A program made the translations under genes and the position numbers. Positions 1 to 11,634 of a stretch of 64,000 nt of DNA are shown here, in pieces. Under the pieces are notes generated by a model. It saw only the letters and a program-made list of their open reading frames with translations. It was not told where the DNA came from and ran no database searches. The stretch is from Datisca glomerata. Its lineage: Eukaryota; Streptophyta; Magnoliopsida; Cucurbitales; Datiscaceae. The first letter of the stretch is position 1. Every line of letters starts with the position of its first letter. The stretch spans positions 1,550,001 through 1,614,000 of the forward strand of contig QANY01004052.1 of NCBI GenBank assembly GCA_003255025.1, read 5' to 3'.

Positions 1-2406
1 GATGTCCAAGCAAGAGGAGATTATGAATACTTCGTAACTTTCACTGAAGACTACTCACATTTTGGTCATGTTTATCTAATGCGCCAAAAGTCTAAAACCT
101 TCGAAAAGTTCAAAGAGTATATAGGCTATGGTTCAGAAGCAATTAGAGAAGCAAATCAAAATATTATGATTTAATCGTGGTGGAGAGTACTTGCTAGGAG
201 GGTTCGAAGATTTTCTTAAGGAAGAATGTATTATTTCTCAGCTTACAGCACCTGGCACTCTAGAACAGAATGGTGTGCAGAGAGAATGAATCGAACTATG
301 ATGGATATGGTTAGATCCATGATGAGTTACTCATCCCTTCTAGATTTGTTCTAGGGATATGTCTTGGAAACAACAACATGCATTTCGAACCAAGTTTCAT
401 CAAAGGCGGTGCCTGGCACGCCATATAAAAGATAGAATGGACGAAAGTCATCGGTTAATCACCTTAGAATATGGGGGTGCCCAACACGAGTTCTGAAACC
501 AAAGACGGGCGAGTTGGTCAGTCGATCAGAATTATACATGTTTGTAGGATATCTCAAGGGAATGAAGGGATACATCTTTTATAGTCCAACCGACAAGAAG
601 TTTTTTTTAGCATGAATGCACGTTTCTTGAGGAAGTATAAGAAGAGTGAAGCTGGGAAGCACTCTTGTGCTAGATGAATGATTGAGTTGGAAGACACTGA
701 CTCCCTAATCAGAAATTGTTTCTAATTCAATAATGGAAGAATCACAACAGGGGCCAGAGCCTATGGAGCCTTGACATAATGGGAGGCTTGTGAGACAGCT
801 TGACAGGGACATGTCTTATGGATATGTCTTAACAACAGTCTCAGATAAGGATCATGATGAACCTGTTTCCTACTCACATGTCATGGCTAGTCTTGAAGTA
901 CACATATGGCAAGAAGCTATGAACGTTGAGATACATTTGATGTACTCGAACGGAGTCTGAAAACTTATATATCGTCTTGAATGGGTAAAACTTGTAGGGT
1001 GTAAATGGATCTATAAGAAAAATAGAGTCCGGATTTGAATATAGAGACATTCAAAGCTAGACTAGTAGCCAATGGCTACACTCAAAAGGAAAGTATAAAC
1101 TATGATGATACATTCTCGTCGGTAGCCATGCTTAAATCCATTCACATTCTCATGTTCATTGCTGCTGCCATCGATTATGAAATCTAGCAGATGGACGTCA
1201 AGGACTACTTTTCTGAATGACAATCGTAAAGAGAGCATTTATATGGCTCAACCAGACGAGTTCATAGAAAAAGACCAAGAGGCAAGGTTTACGAACTTCT
1301 TAAGTCCATTTATGGACTTAAACAAGCGTCACGGTCGTGAAAATATTAAATTTGATAGAACTGTCAAGAACGTTGGTTTTGAATAGTTAGTGGGCAAACT
1401 CTGTGTGTATAAGCTGATACATGAATGGGAAATGGGTTTTCTAGTCTTGTACGTAGATGATATTCTATTCATTGGGAATTGTGTAAGAAAATTATCTGAT
1501 GTCAAGATTTGGCTTGCAAAGCTATTTGATATGAAAGATTTTAAAGAAGCTGTATTTATCTTAGGTATTCGAATCTTTCAAGATAGGAAGAACAAGTAAT
1601 TGACATTGTCTCAAACATCTTATATTGATAAGGTGATGGATCGCTTCAGTATGCAAGACTCCAAGAATGGATATCTTCCTTTCAGACATTGAGTAAGCCT
1701 CTCGAATGAGCAGTCTCCCAAGACTCCTCAAGAAGAGGAAGATATGAGAAAGATTCTCTATACTTCAGTCGTAGGAAGTCTCATGTAGGCGATACTTTTC
1801 GCTAGGACAGACATTTACTATATTGTAGGCGTGGTGAGTCATTTTCAATCTAATCCTGGAATCGAGCATTGGAATACCGTCAAGCATATCCTTAAGTATC
1901 TAAGGAGAACAAGGAACTACATGCCTATATATTCAGGTATTAACCTGAATGTGAAAGGGTATATTGATTCAGATTTTCAAGCAGACAATGATTCTAGGAG
2001 GTCCACTTTAGGATCGGTGTTCATCTTAAATGGTGGAGAAATTGTATGGAGAAATATCAAGCAATCTTGCATTACCGATTCCACCATGGAAGCTGGATAT
2101 GTGGCAGCTCGTGAAGCTACTAAGGAGGTTGTATGGCTTAGAAAGTTCTTGAAGACTCTGCAAGTTGTTCCAGAAGCTAACAAGCCCATGACACTTTACT
2201 GGGATAACATTAAGGTTGTAGCAAACTCGAATGAACAAAGGAGCCATAAAAGATCCAAACACATAGAGTGTAAGTATCAACTGATTATAGAGATTGTTCA
2301 GCGTGGAGATATTGTAGAAACACACATATTGATGGTCAACAACCTGACAGATCCATTCATGAAAACTTTAAGTAGTAAAATATTTATGTTCATATGGAGG
2401 GTATGA
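1..2406 (+). pseudogene. Degenerate Copia pol (integrase, RT, RNase H)
   Basis: This is a broken polyprotein read across several frames. Bases 1-150 give an integrase core resembling YFVTFTEDYSHFGHVYLM. A QMDVK-like reverse transcriptase stretch follows near 1190. The reverse transcriptase metal-binding motif LYVDDILF is intact near 1447-1470. From 1831 an RNase H domain is open for 191 codons and includes YIDSDFQADNDSRRSTLG and an EAGYVAA motif. Stops and frameshifts separate the parts, for example near 170, 350, 1386, 1599 and 1690. The order integrase before RT places it in Copia and not Gypsy. It cannot make a full polyprotein. Confidence 0.88.
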
Positions 2407-2438
2407 GGATACGAGATTGTACACGTCAACTTTAGTCC

Positions 2439-2449
2439 AAGTGGGAGAT
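2439..2449 (+). other. Polypurine tract of Copia A
   Basis: The purine-rich AAGTGGGAGAT lies directly against the TGTTGGAA start of the LTR. In LTR elements this is the primer site for plus-strand DNA synthesis. Its position after the RNase H remnant and against the LTR supports the call. Confidence 0.8.
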
Positions 2450-4482
2450 TGTTGGAATTATGTCCATAAAGTAGGGTGTAATAACTATTTTTGAGTATTT
2501 AGTTATTTCTCAAACATTTTGTATTACTGAATTTAATAAATAAATAAAAGTTTTCCTTTAATTAAAGTGTGTTTATAATTTGCTCAAGTCCTGAAACTAT
2601 TATCAACTTATGAAGAGTAAAATTAGAGGAGTCTTCCAGACAAACTCTTTTGAAATAGTTCAGAATGTTATTCGCAGTCTTAGGATTAACTGGGCAATCG
2701 AATCTGATTACGAATGTTAGGTTGAACCAATGGATAGTCTTGGGGCATGTGAGTGGAGACTCAAACAGTTAACTTATGCGTGTTATGGAATATGTTGAGT
2801 GGACTGGTAGCTAATTAGTTTAGAGCAAAAATCGTTTACCTAGCTCTAAATCTAATCGTTACACTTAAAGATATTTTCATAATTATCTTAATCTTGAGGT
2901 GAATACGTAGCTCTAAATCTAATTATTACACCTTAAGGGTGTTTTTGTAGTTACTCGTGATCTTTGATATGTTAAATGAGTGAGTTCGAATCGACGGACA
3001 ATATCTCGACTGTTGGGATCATAATTCAACTATGTTATAGTTATGTGATTCACAGATATGAAAATTCGTGGTTGGATTGCGAAACCAACAATATCACCTT
3101 ATGCTTTTATTGATAGGTGTGTGAATAAATAAACCGAGTCTGGTATTCAATGAATTAAGTCATTGATTAAGATTTGTGAATTGTATGAGATAATTCATTA
3201 TTATGTGCTTCATATTCACAGTCAATAAAGAAGTTAAGAAAATAATAATAAGAGGAGTAAAATGGTAATCATCCCCGCTCTTGTTATACATATTCATGAT
3301 GGATAATATGTTAAAATATTATGTGAATCGTGAAATAAAAGAGTTTATTTGTACCAACCGAAAATGTAGCGCGCATAAATCGATAGTTGATTCGGGATCG
3401 AACCAATAGTGGAGTCGTACGATGTCAGAATGAAATAAGTCAGGAATTTATAAAGATAAATTTACCGGGTATTTGAATCCTATAGCTTTGTTCATGTGGG
3501 TTCATTTGGTCTCAAAAATAGCTCATGAGAATAGGAGTAGAAGAAATTATATTAGTTAGACTAAAATGTATTTTGGTGCAAATGTGTATTTCCTACACTC
3601 ATATGTGATGTGTGTTGTCACTTAATTAGTTAAGTGTGATTAATTGTATGAAAATTAATTAATTTATTATTTTCTATTATTGGATAATTAGTAAATAAAA
3701 ATTAATTAATTAATTATTTGGTAGAGTTCGATTCAATTTATTAATTGGATTGATAAATTTCGATACAAGACAATTGTAAGAGGATGTATACAAAATTTGG
3801 CCATAGTGGTTATTTTGGAGTTAATTTTAAAATTTTGAAATATAGGGGTATATTTACAAATTCTTAAAATTAATAAATATATATATGTGATAGCAATTTG
3901 ACTGCCAGAATAGAATTGTATTAGATACAAAACAACTCTAGAACACAGTAATTGATATTGATCAATATAGTGTGTAATTGCACACAGAGAGAAAGAGTTT
4001 TCTTCCCCCCCTCACATGTTGCCGCCGAATTTTAAATTGAAGGAAGAAAAATTTAATTTTTTTATTCAATCGTTTTGAGAGCTCACACTTAGTTCCTAAA
4101 TAAATTCTTACGAGGTATATTTCTGAAATTAACGAGTGTTTATTACTGTGAAATGTTTTTTGGAAAATTGGTTTTTGAAGATCGTACTTGGATTTTGGTT
4201 CTTGAAGATCAAGCTTGAAGATTTGGATCTTGAAGTTTGAAGAACGTGAAGAACGAATACAAAAATTACACCAATTCAGAAAATCTCGGATACATGCAAA
4301 TGTGTTTATTGTCTCAACATTTTTCTATTCGTTTCAATATCTGATATGCATGATTGTTTGTTGTTTTGGTTTTTAATTATTCAATTTGATTAAATAAGTT
4401 TTGGAAAAAAAAATTATATTCCGCCCACGAACTGTTCGTGATTTAAACTTTTTTTTTTAATTTTAAAATCATTGTTCCAACA
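2450..4482 (+). repeat. 3' LTR of Copia A (2033 bp)
   Basis: The LTR begins TGTTGGAA and ends TTCCAACA, an 8-base perfect inverted terminus. It is AT-rich and non-coding. A clearly related copy of the same family occurs at 37466-39238 as a solo LTR. The two share the opening with a TGTAATAACTATTT block, a middle block around TTCGTGGTT and the closing region around CCGCCCACGAACTGTTCGTG. Short reading frames inside it are chance. Confidence 0.9.
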
Positions 4483-6146
4483 CGTTGTTCACGTGAATTA
4501 TCATATCTATCATAGTACTCACCACCACGGTCAGATCTGACACTTTTTATCATTCTGTTGAGTTGGTTCTCAACTTCAGCTTAAAATTTTTGAACACGTC
4601 AAATGACTGTGATTTTTCATGAATGAGATATATGTAGCCATATTTGAAAATTTTGTCTATACGCATTATAAAGTATTGTTGACCATTGCAAGCAACCGAA
4701 GGGAATTGCCCTTTATCTATATATATAAGTTCTAAGACGTCTTGAGTCATGTTGGCTTCAAATCTCCTTTTATCAGTTTGTTTACCCTTTATACAATTAA
4801 CATAAACATCAAAGTCTGTGAAATCTAAGGGACCGAAAATTTCATCTGACACAAGTCTCCATATTCTATATCTGGAGATATGACCTAATTTCATGTGCCA
4901 TAACGCAACCAAATTCCCAATGGTTAATATTCTTTTAATACCTCATGTACTTACTTGTAGAGATTCCTTAATTGAAATAACTGTATCAAGTAAATAAAGA
5001 TTATCGTAACCTAACAAATAACTGGAACCAACCGAATTTAAATCATGAAACAAACCATAATTTTCATCTCTGATGGAACAAATATAACCAACTTTGTCCA
5101 AAACAGAGATAAAAATCCAATTCTATCTAAAAGAGGTACAATAAACATTTCACTGTGATTCAAATAAAATTCAATCTTTAACAATAATCTAAATTTTCTT
5201 ATTGCCTCAATTTCATCCGTCTTGCCATTGCCAACATAGATATATCTTTCAACATCACTTGGCCTTTGGCAAGTGAAACAACCCTATATAGACACAATGA
5301 TGTGAGTTGTTGCACTAGAATCTATCAGCCACATGTGTCTAGCAACCGAACTTTAAATAGCCTCAAAATAAACCAAATTAAAAAGCACACATTTCTTAGC
5401 GCTCCAAGCATGATAATTGGTGTATTGCTTCTTCCTATGCTCTTCAGCTCCACAGAAGTAACAACTATTGTTTTCCGAGTCAACCGGTTTCTTTTGTTGT
5501 TTCTTGTGTGGTGCTGTATCCGCAACTACCCTATCTTTTTCCTTTTCTTTCCCTTGCCATTATCCTTAAAGGTAGAGGCCGTGTAAGCACTCTTTGTCTT
5601 TTCATGTTTCACTCTTTCCTCTTCCCGAACATAGTGTGAGATGAGTTCATTTAGAGGTCAAATCTCTTTTTGACAATTGTAGCTCACCTTAAATTGGATG
5701 AACTGTGCTGAAAGGGATATCGAAACTAGATGCACATGTAAGTCCTCATAGAGTTCGAGCCTAAGTGCTTTCAATCTTGAAACAAGATGAGATATTTCCA
5801 CGATGTTGTATTTACCCTTATACCTCATCGAAATTAGATCTGCCAAGAGTGTACAATTTTCTGCCTTTTCGTTCCTGACACGCCTCTTTTCAATATTCGC
5901 AAAGAAATCCTTAAACGTAGTAATCTTTTCAGATATAATTCCCCTTAATGTTTCTGGAATGACCTTCTTCATAATCAGCATACACATGCGATTTGATTTC
6001 TCCCACTTTTTTGTATACCTCTTTTTATGATAGGTACTCTTATCTGTAAGAAGTGAATGAGAAGCAATTTTTAAACCCAAGATCATGATCCATAACTCCA
6101 AGAACTATCAAGAGATTATCTTTCTAGGACTTGAAATTTGAGCCAT
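4483..6146 (-). pseudogene. Copia element B gag-pol remnant, interrupted by element A
   Basis: On the minus strand from an ATG at 6146 a Copia gag can be followed. Residues such as KWEKSNRMCMLIMKK, TLLADLISMRYKGK and FKVSYNCQKE are typical of the UBN2-type gag domain. A CCHC-knuckle region (near 5440-5560) comes next, then a protease-like WLIDSSATTHI stretch (near 5310). The GAG-pre-integrase part is open at 4550-4912 (ALWHMKLGHIS), and integrase is seen as VRSDRGGEYY near 4530. The reading breaks at about 4483, where the LTR of element A ends. The rest of pol should lie left of the window. Several stops make it non-functional. The 5' LTR and primer-binding site were not located. Confidence 0.85.
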
Positions 6147-6980
6147 TTAATATTTTATTTACTTGATGTTGGCATTAGCTTGAGTAATAACTTAATAGAG
6201 AATAATAATGAACCAACTTGCAAGCTCACATAAATCCCATTGGGCCGATTTATTGTTCATATGTAAAACTGAATAATCATCACGTATTTATTATCACAGA
6301 AGTATATGTAATTCTGTCAAATATTTTCCTTCCTTTGGGCTGGTAAATATTCACATAAGTTATATAAAGATATAACTTTCATATTTCAAGACAAATTAAT
6401 TTTCACAAGAAATTTCACTTCAGCGACATGTTGTTTCAACTAATTCATCTTATAATATACAACATACTAAAGTTCGAATATAATATTATACCATAATTAA
6501 ACTTTAAATTAATTTTTACGATCCTTAAAAAAATTGTTTTGAAATTATTTTAACCAAAAATTGATAAAAATTCAGAACAACTTATTTGATAATCCTTAAA
6601 AATTATTTTAACCAAAAAATTGAAAATAATCAAAACAATTTATTTGACAATCCTTAAAAATTAAAATTAATTTTACAATCCCTAAAATTAATTTATTAAT
6701 TAATCCGTAAATTAATTTAATTAAATAATCCTTATAATTAATTTAATAAAATAATAATAAAATAATATTTTTATTTGAAAACACCTAAAAGGTTGTGATT
6801 CCCCAACCCTTCCCTCGTGGTTGTGGGCTAGGCCCTTAGCCTTTCCTGTGTTCACAACCCTTAAATTTTTTTATTTTTTTTAAAGTCTTTTAGTTGTGAG
6901 GTCTACAACTTGCCTTCATGTTCACGGGTCAACCTGACTCGTGAACACATTTTACCGTAAGGTGAAAATCCTAGGGTTTC
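6147..6980. other. AT-rich flank of Copia B, no gene seen
   Basis: This stretch lies upstream, in transcription sense, of the Copia B gag. It is AT-rich and holds short direct repeats of the type AAAAATTATTTTAACCAAAAA around 6540-6680. It could be 5' leader or LTR of element B, but no TG...CA borders or tRNA-complementary primer site were found. Confidence 0.4.
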
Positions 6981-7330
6981 TTTACTCAAGGGACTTGCGG
7001 CCATGGCCACTAGTCCTTGATGTGGCGGCCGAGGCGACGGCTTTGACAAACGGTCGCGGCCTTGGCCGCGACTCTTCTCAGTCAGGCGACTCACACCTGA
7101 AACTGCGACCGTGGCCACAGTTTATACCTAAAGCTACGGCCGAGGCCGTGGCCACGGTTTATACCTAAAGCTACGGTCGAGGCCGCGGCTTCCCTTATAG
7201 TCACTCCCTTGGCTGCGACCTTTCCTTACAGTCGCGCCCTTGGCCGCGACTTTTCTTTACAGTCGAGGCCTTGGCCTTGACTTTTCCTTAATCGTCGCGG
7301 CCGCATGGCCGTCACTTTGCCTTGCCGGTG
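6980..7330. repeat. GC-rich degenerate short-period repeats
   Basis: This is a sharp GC-rich island inside AT-rich DNA. Variants of GGCCTTGGCCGCGACTTTTC and of CTACGGCCGAGGCCGTGGCC recur with a period of roughly 30-40 bases, separated by TTTATACCTAAAG or CCTTACAGTC spacers. Many units contain GGCC palindromes. Reading frames crossing it on both strands are low-complexity by-products. It is probably an internal or LTR tandem repeat of a retroelement, but the family is not identified. Confidence 0.6.
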
Positions 7331-8370
7331 CAAACAGACATGCGCGAATAGTCTGCCACGCCGATCCTCTGCCAGCGTCAACCACAACGCTGGCCGGCGG
7401 TCCAAATTTAAACAAATAGATACTAAAAAATATTGTTCTCAAACCTAATAAATTGTCAAACAATTACCAAATTGAAGAACTCCAAAAACATAAACATATA
7501 AACATGGATCTAAAACTTAATTCTAATTCTCAATGATTCAACGTGATTTGATTTGATATCACAGTTAAATAAAAAAAGCTTTACCGGTATAAACCTTATC
7601 TCAATAAATCCCAAGAACTCATGTTGAACACATGAAGAATCAAATAACTTTAAAGTGAAAGTGTACATGAATCCGTGACGATAGATCATTGTTTAGAGCC
7701 GAGCGATTGGCCTTCTAGATTTACACGATTCTCTATCAGAGAGTCATTTTGATTAAGTCTCTATGTTTTCTCTCTGACGATGAGATATCATGGAGAATAG
7801 AATGATTTTTCTTAATCATGTGACCTGAGAATCATAACCACTTATAAATAATTTATCTTTTGGTATCTATATTTTAGCCCGTCATAAAAATAGAAATTAT
7901 ATTAAAGTCTCTACACATTAAATGGTCCACAACCTATCATATATACTAAAACTCAAATCATCCAAAATTTTAGTTGATCACTTTTAATTGGATTTATACT
8001 TATTTGATAGTTAATAATGCATAATTATTTACATATAAGTCCAACGTTGATTTAAGGATCCAACAAATATCTTATCATCTCATTTTTTACTGCAACATGT
8101 AGTTTCATTCTTGCCTTTATCACTTAAACATGAAATTTGATTATCATTGATCATAATCATTATATATTTTTTGGATAGTTTAATAATCATCAAAAGTAAA
8201 ATTTTCATACTGTTATAATGAAAATTTATAAATAAAATATTTTCTCGTGCTTGAATTTCCGTTTTTTTTTTTCGTTTTGAAATTGTAAAAATTATATTTT
8301 ATATATATATCAATGTCTGTTTTTTTATATTTTTATATTTATTACTAATTTTTATGAATTCTTAAAAGTT
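7331..8370. other. AT-rich intergenic DNA, no gene recognised
   Basis: There is no convincing coding sequence here. The part at 7560-7830 has a more balanced composition than its surroundings, with a block ending in CTCTCTGACGATGAGATATC, and could be an old LTR fragment. The remainder is simple AT-rich DNA leading to the DnaJ promoter. Confidence 0.4.
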
Positions 8371-8380
8371 TATTTATAAA
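8371..8380 (+). promoter_or_regulatory. Possible TATA box of the DnaJ gene
   Basis: TATTTATAAA lies about 160 bases before the DnaJ start codon, at the AT-to-balanced composition change that marks the gene's 5' end. This fits a core promoter with a 5' UTR of roughly 130 bases. No perfect heat-shock element was recognised nearby. Confidence 0.4.
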
Positions 8381-8538
8381 CGAAACCCTACTCAAATGGG
8401 CCAAACCCATCTTGAGAACCTCGGTGGACTTGGTACGCACTCACACCAGTTCCGACGGTGGCAACTCCGGCCAGACCCGCTAGCTAAGATTACCCAGTGA
8501 GGGAGAGGAGAGAGAGGGATTAAGGAAAAGAAAAAGGC

Positions 8539-10437
8539 ATGGGCGTGGATTACTACAAGATTCTTCAGGTAGACCGAAGCGCCAAAGATGATGACTTGAA
8601 GAAAGCATATAGAAAGCTCGCTATGAAGTGGCATCCAGATAAAAATCCCGCCAACAAGAAGGAGGCGGAGGCCAAATTCAAGCAAATATCCGAGGCATAC
8701 GACGTAAATTCCTCGAGTTCCCTTATCCCCCATCCCGAATTTTAGCAATTTCCATGGAATCTCCCCCCCTGCTTATGAATCTTACGGAATTGAGCACGTT
8801 TGAAGGATTTGGTTTGTTTGTTTAATTTATCTGGTTTCTCGTAGGTTTTGAGTGATCCCCAAAAGCGAGCAATTTACGATCAGCTCGGTGAGGAGGGGTT
8901 GAAGGGGCAGGTGCCACCTCCAGGTGCCGGTGGCTTCCCGGGTGGACCTGATGGAGGACCAACGATGTTCCGGTTTAATCCAAGGAGTGCAGATGATATT
9001 TTCTCCGAGTTTTTCGGTTTTTCTAGCCCCTTTGGGAGGATGGGCGACATGGGTGGGTCTCGTACCGGTTCTGGTTTCCCGAGGCATATGTTCGGCGATG
9101 ATATGTTTGCATCGTTTAGAGGAGCCGGTGAGGGATCAGGTAGTGTGCCAAGGAAAGCTGCAGCTATAGAGCGGAATTTGCCTTGTAGTTTGGAAGATTT
9201 GTACAAAGGAACCACAAAGAAGATGAAGATTTCCAGGGATGTTACTGATTCCAGTGGGTAGGCTTCTACTTGTGTATGTGTTATAGCTTGGGAGATATAT
9301 AAAGTGGATGATCTAGAAGTTGAGTTTTATCGTATCAGTTGCCTGGCATTAAATCTGCTCATTTTCTCTTCAGAGAGCTGCTTTTAGGTTCTCGTTTAAT
9401 ATTCAAATGGTAGTCAGTCATCAATTATGATGCTACTGACTATACTGCTAATGTGTGCTAGAGATGTTGCTTGCCCGTAAGGGCCAGAACATGCCTCAGT
9501 GCTTACTGCTTAGTATATCAGTTGATAAACTAATACATGTTTCATGCTTTGAAACATCAGCATTCGAGACTTGAGTATATACCCTGCTTCTCGGAACAAA
9601 TCGAGATTTCAAATAGAATAGGAGGACTATTTTGAGCTAGAATGAGGCTTTTTGATCCCATCTTGTTCTAGTTTTTTGAATATCTGCAATATACATGTAG
9701 CTTAGTGATATGAGATTCGGTACGAGACTCTGAATTGCTTCTTTAGCTATATATCATTATCATAATGCAACTAACATAATGATGACGATAAAAGTTGTAC
9801 ATAACTATGCAAGAAAAGGCTTACCAAAAAAAACTATGCAAGAAAAGGAAGTATGATCTGTTTCTGTATTCATTCAGAATTATTGAACAAATTATTGTAA
9901 AGGGTATCTGATATTTCGACCATATTTTTTGTGGGGACTAATAATTAAGATCATTGTACTTGAATTTTACCATTTTTATTGCCAATCCTTTACAGAAGCT
10001 CAACTACAGTGGAGGAAATTCTTACAATTGAGATAAAGCCAGGCTGGAAGAAAGGAACTAAAATTACATTTCCAGAGAAGGGAAACGAACAACGAGGAGT
10101 GATACCATCAGACCTTGTTTTTATAATCGATGAAAAACCTCATAGCGTGTTCAAGAGGGACGGTAACGATCTTGTTGCTACCCAGAAGATATCTCTTGTA
10201 GAAGCTTTAACAGGTTACACGGTACAACTGACAACCCTTGACGGACGGACAATAACAGTCCCAATCAACTCAATCATTAGTCCAAACTATGAAGAAGTTG
10301 TCAAAGGAGAGGGAATGCCAATCCCCAAAGAACCTTCCAGAAAGGGGAATTTACGCATCAAATTCAACATCAAGTTCCCTACCAAGCTTTCTTCAGACCA
10401 AAAAACCGGGATCAAGCGGTTATTAACATCGTCATAG
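8539..10437 (+). CDS. DnaJ/HSP40 class B co-chaperone (339 aa)
   Basis: There are three exons: 8539-8703, 8845-9257 and 9996-10437. They total 1020 bp, with GT-AG introns of 141 and 738 bp and an uninterrupted frame. Residues 1-70 form the J domain, opening [20 protein letters not shown] and carrying HPD at residues 32-34, which stimulates Hsp70 ATPase. A Gly/Phe-rich linker ([16 protein letters not shown]) follows, then client-binding C-terminal domains I and II with [26 protein letters not shown] sequence. The C-terminus contains [12 protein letters not shown]. No CxxCxGxG zinc repeats occur, so it is class B (Sis1/DNAJB1-like), presumably cytosolic since no targeting signal is visible. Length is normal for the plant family. 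The start is the only ATG giving a complete J domain. Confidence 0.96.
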
Positions 10438-11634
10438 GTGTTGCCAAATTTGTAACGTCACTTTTTGTTTTGTTTTCTGGTTTATATTCTGGAAAGAGGA
10501 CATTCGATGCACTAGTTCATTCGGAACAATTATTTGTTAGTTGTTCAATATTTCTTCTAGTGAGTTCCATTTCTCTTTTGTAAACCTCTCATGCCTTACG
10601 TCTCAGCTACAAAAATGGAAGCTGTTCAGCTGCTAAAGCATGATCGTGCTCTGATATAGAAGACAGTATGTATGTATGTAGGTACTTGTGTATTATAAGA
10701 CAGGACCGCTATTCTATATGGGTTTCGTTCTCATTGTTTGCCTAAGCGTGTCATTTCATGTATTGATCCAAGTTTGTTATGAGTACTCTTGAGTGAGGAA
10801 CTTAATCATGCGCTACGAAGAGATGGCATGCGTGAGGTTTGATAGATCGTCTTATAAATTTCTTCTTAATTATAGTAAAAACCTACAACGATAAAATAGA
10901 TGTAGCTCTTACATTCAGAGTAAATTACTATAAATCTGTGTTACTTCTATGCTAATTTTATTATCATCGCTAGTAAAGGATTAAAATGTTTAATTCTGAA
11001 CGCTGGTCAATATGATTAACCTTTATTTCTGATTTTATTCAGGAATTTCAGGAACCGTTAGACTATGGTGATTATTATGTAAACCATGAATTAGAAGGCT
11101 TAACCAATGTACACGTCCTAAAATCAATCGGCTAAACCAGCTAGTCATTTGCATTTGTCATGGTAAAGAGTAAACACAGCTACATCACACGTACCAGCTC
11201 AGTACTAGTATATTAGATGTATATTCAATATTTAATCATCTAGTGATTTAATGGTGAATACAATCTCAGTACGTATACATCAGGTAGAGAAGTATTATCC
11301 ACAATTTTGAATGAAACCCAACTACATGACACTCTTTATCCCAATAAGCCAGTTAACTAAACTAGAAACAAATAAGAAGATTTTAAACATAAACAAGCAA
11401 ATTTTTTTTTGAGTTTGTAATGAATTGGACTCTGCAAATAATTGGTTTATTCATTCAGACAATTACAGACAAGTTAAGGTATCTAATGTGGAAAAGTGAC
11501 CTTGTGCAAATCGCCACCTTTGTTTTTTAATGTCCATCTGGTTGTTTTTTGTCTACTACTCTCTCTAGTTGCTCCTCTATATTTCTCCTTTGGCCATACC
11601 TCAAGTTTACAGGCAGGGTGACCTTCAATTCACC
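10438..11634. other. DnaJ 3' region and spacer to the MYB-CC gene
   Basis: The first few hundred bases are probably the DnaJ 3' UTR. The remainder is AT-rich spacer, with the promoter and 5' leader of the next gene near its end. A TTTACAG just before 11612 could be a 3' splice site of a 5' UTR intron of the MYB-CC gene. No other gene is seen. Confidence 0.4.

Larger units (their letters stand above)
1..4482 (+). mobile_element. Copia LTR retrotransposon A, 5' part outside window
   Basis: The window opens inside a Ty1/Copia retrotransposon. Integrase-like, reverse transcriptase and RNase H pieces run left to right and are followed by a polypurine tract and one long LTR with inverted ends TGTTGGAA and TTCCAACA. 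The 5' LTR, gag and protease lie upstream of base 1. Just beyond the LTR end the sequence is the integrase region of another Copia element on the opposite strand, so element A is nested in element B. The target-site duplication cannot be tested because the left end is missing. Confidence 0.9.

Noticed and set aside
1977..2325. Minus-strand ORFs opposite the RNase H domain
   Set aside because: Antisense shadows of the Copia A RNase H reading frame.
5266..5586. 106-codon plus-strand open frame
   Set aside because: It is antisense to the knuckle region of the Copia B gag remnant, which explains the sequence better.
8827..9215. Minus-strand and alternate-frame ORFs across the DnaJ exon
   Set aside because: They are shadows of the Gly-rich DnaJ exon 2, which has a full domain match and correct splice sites.
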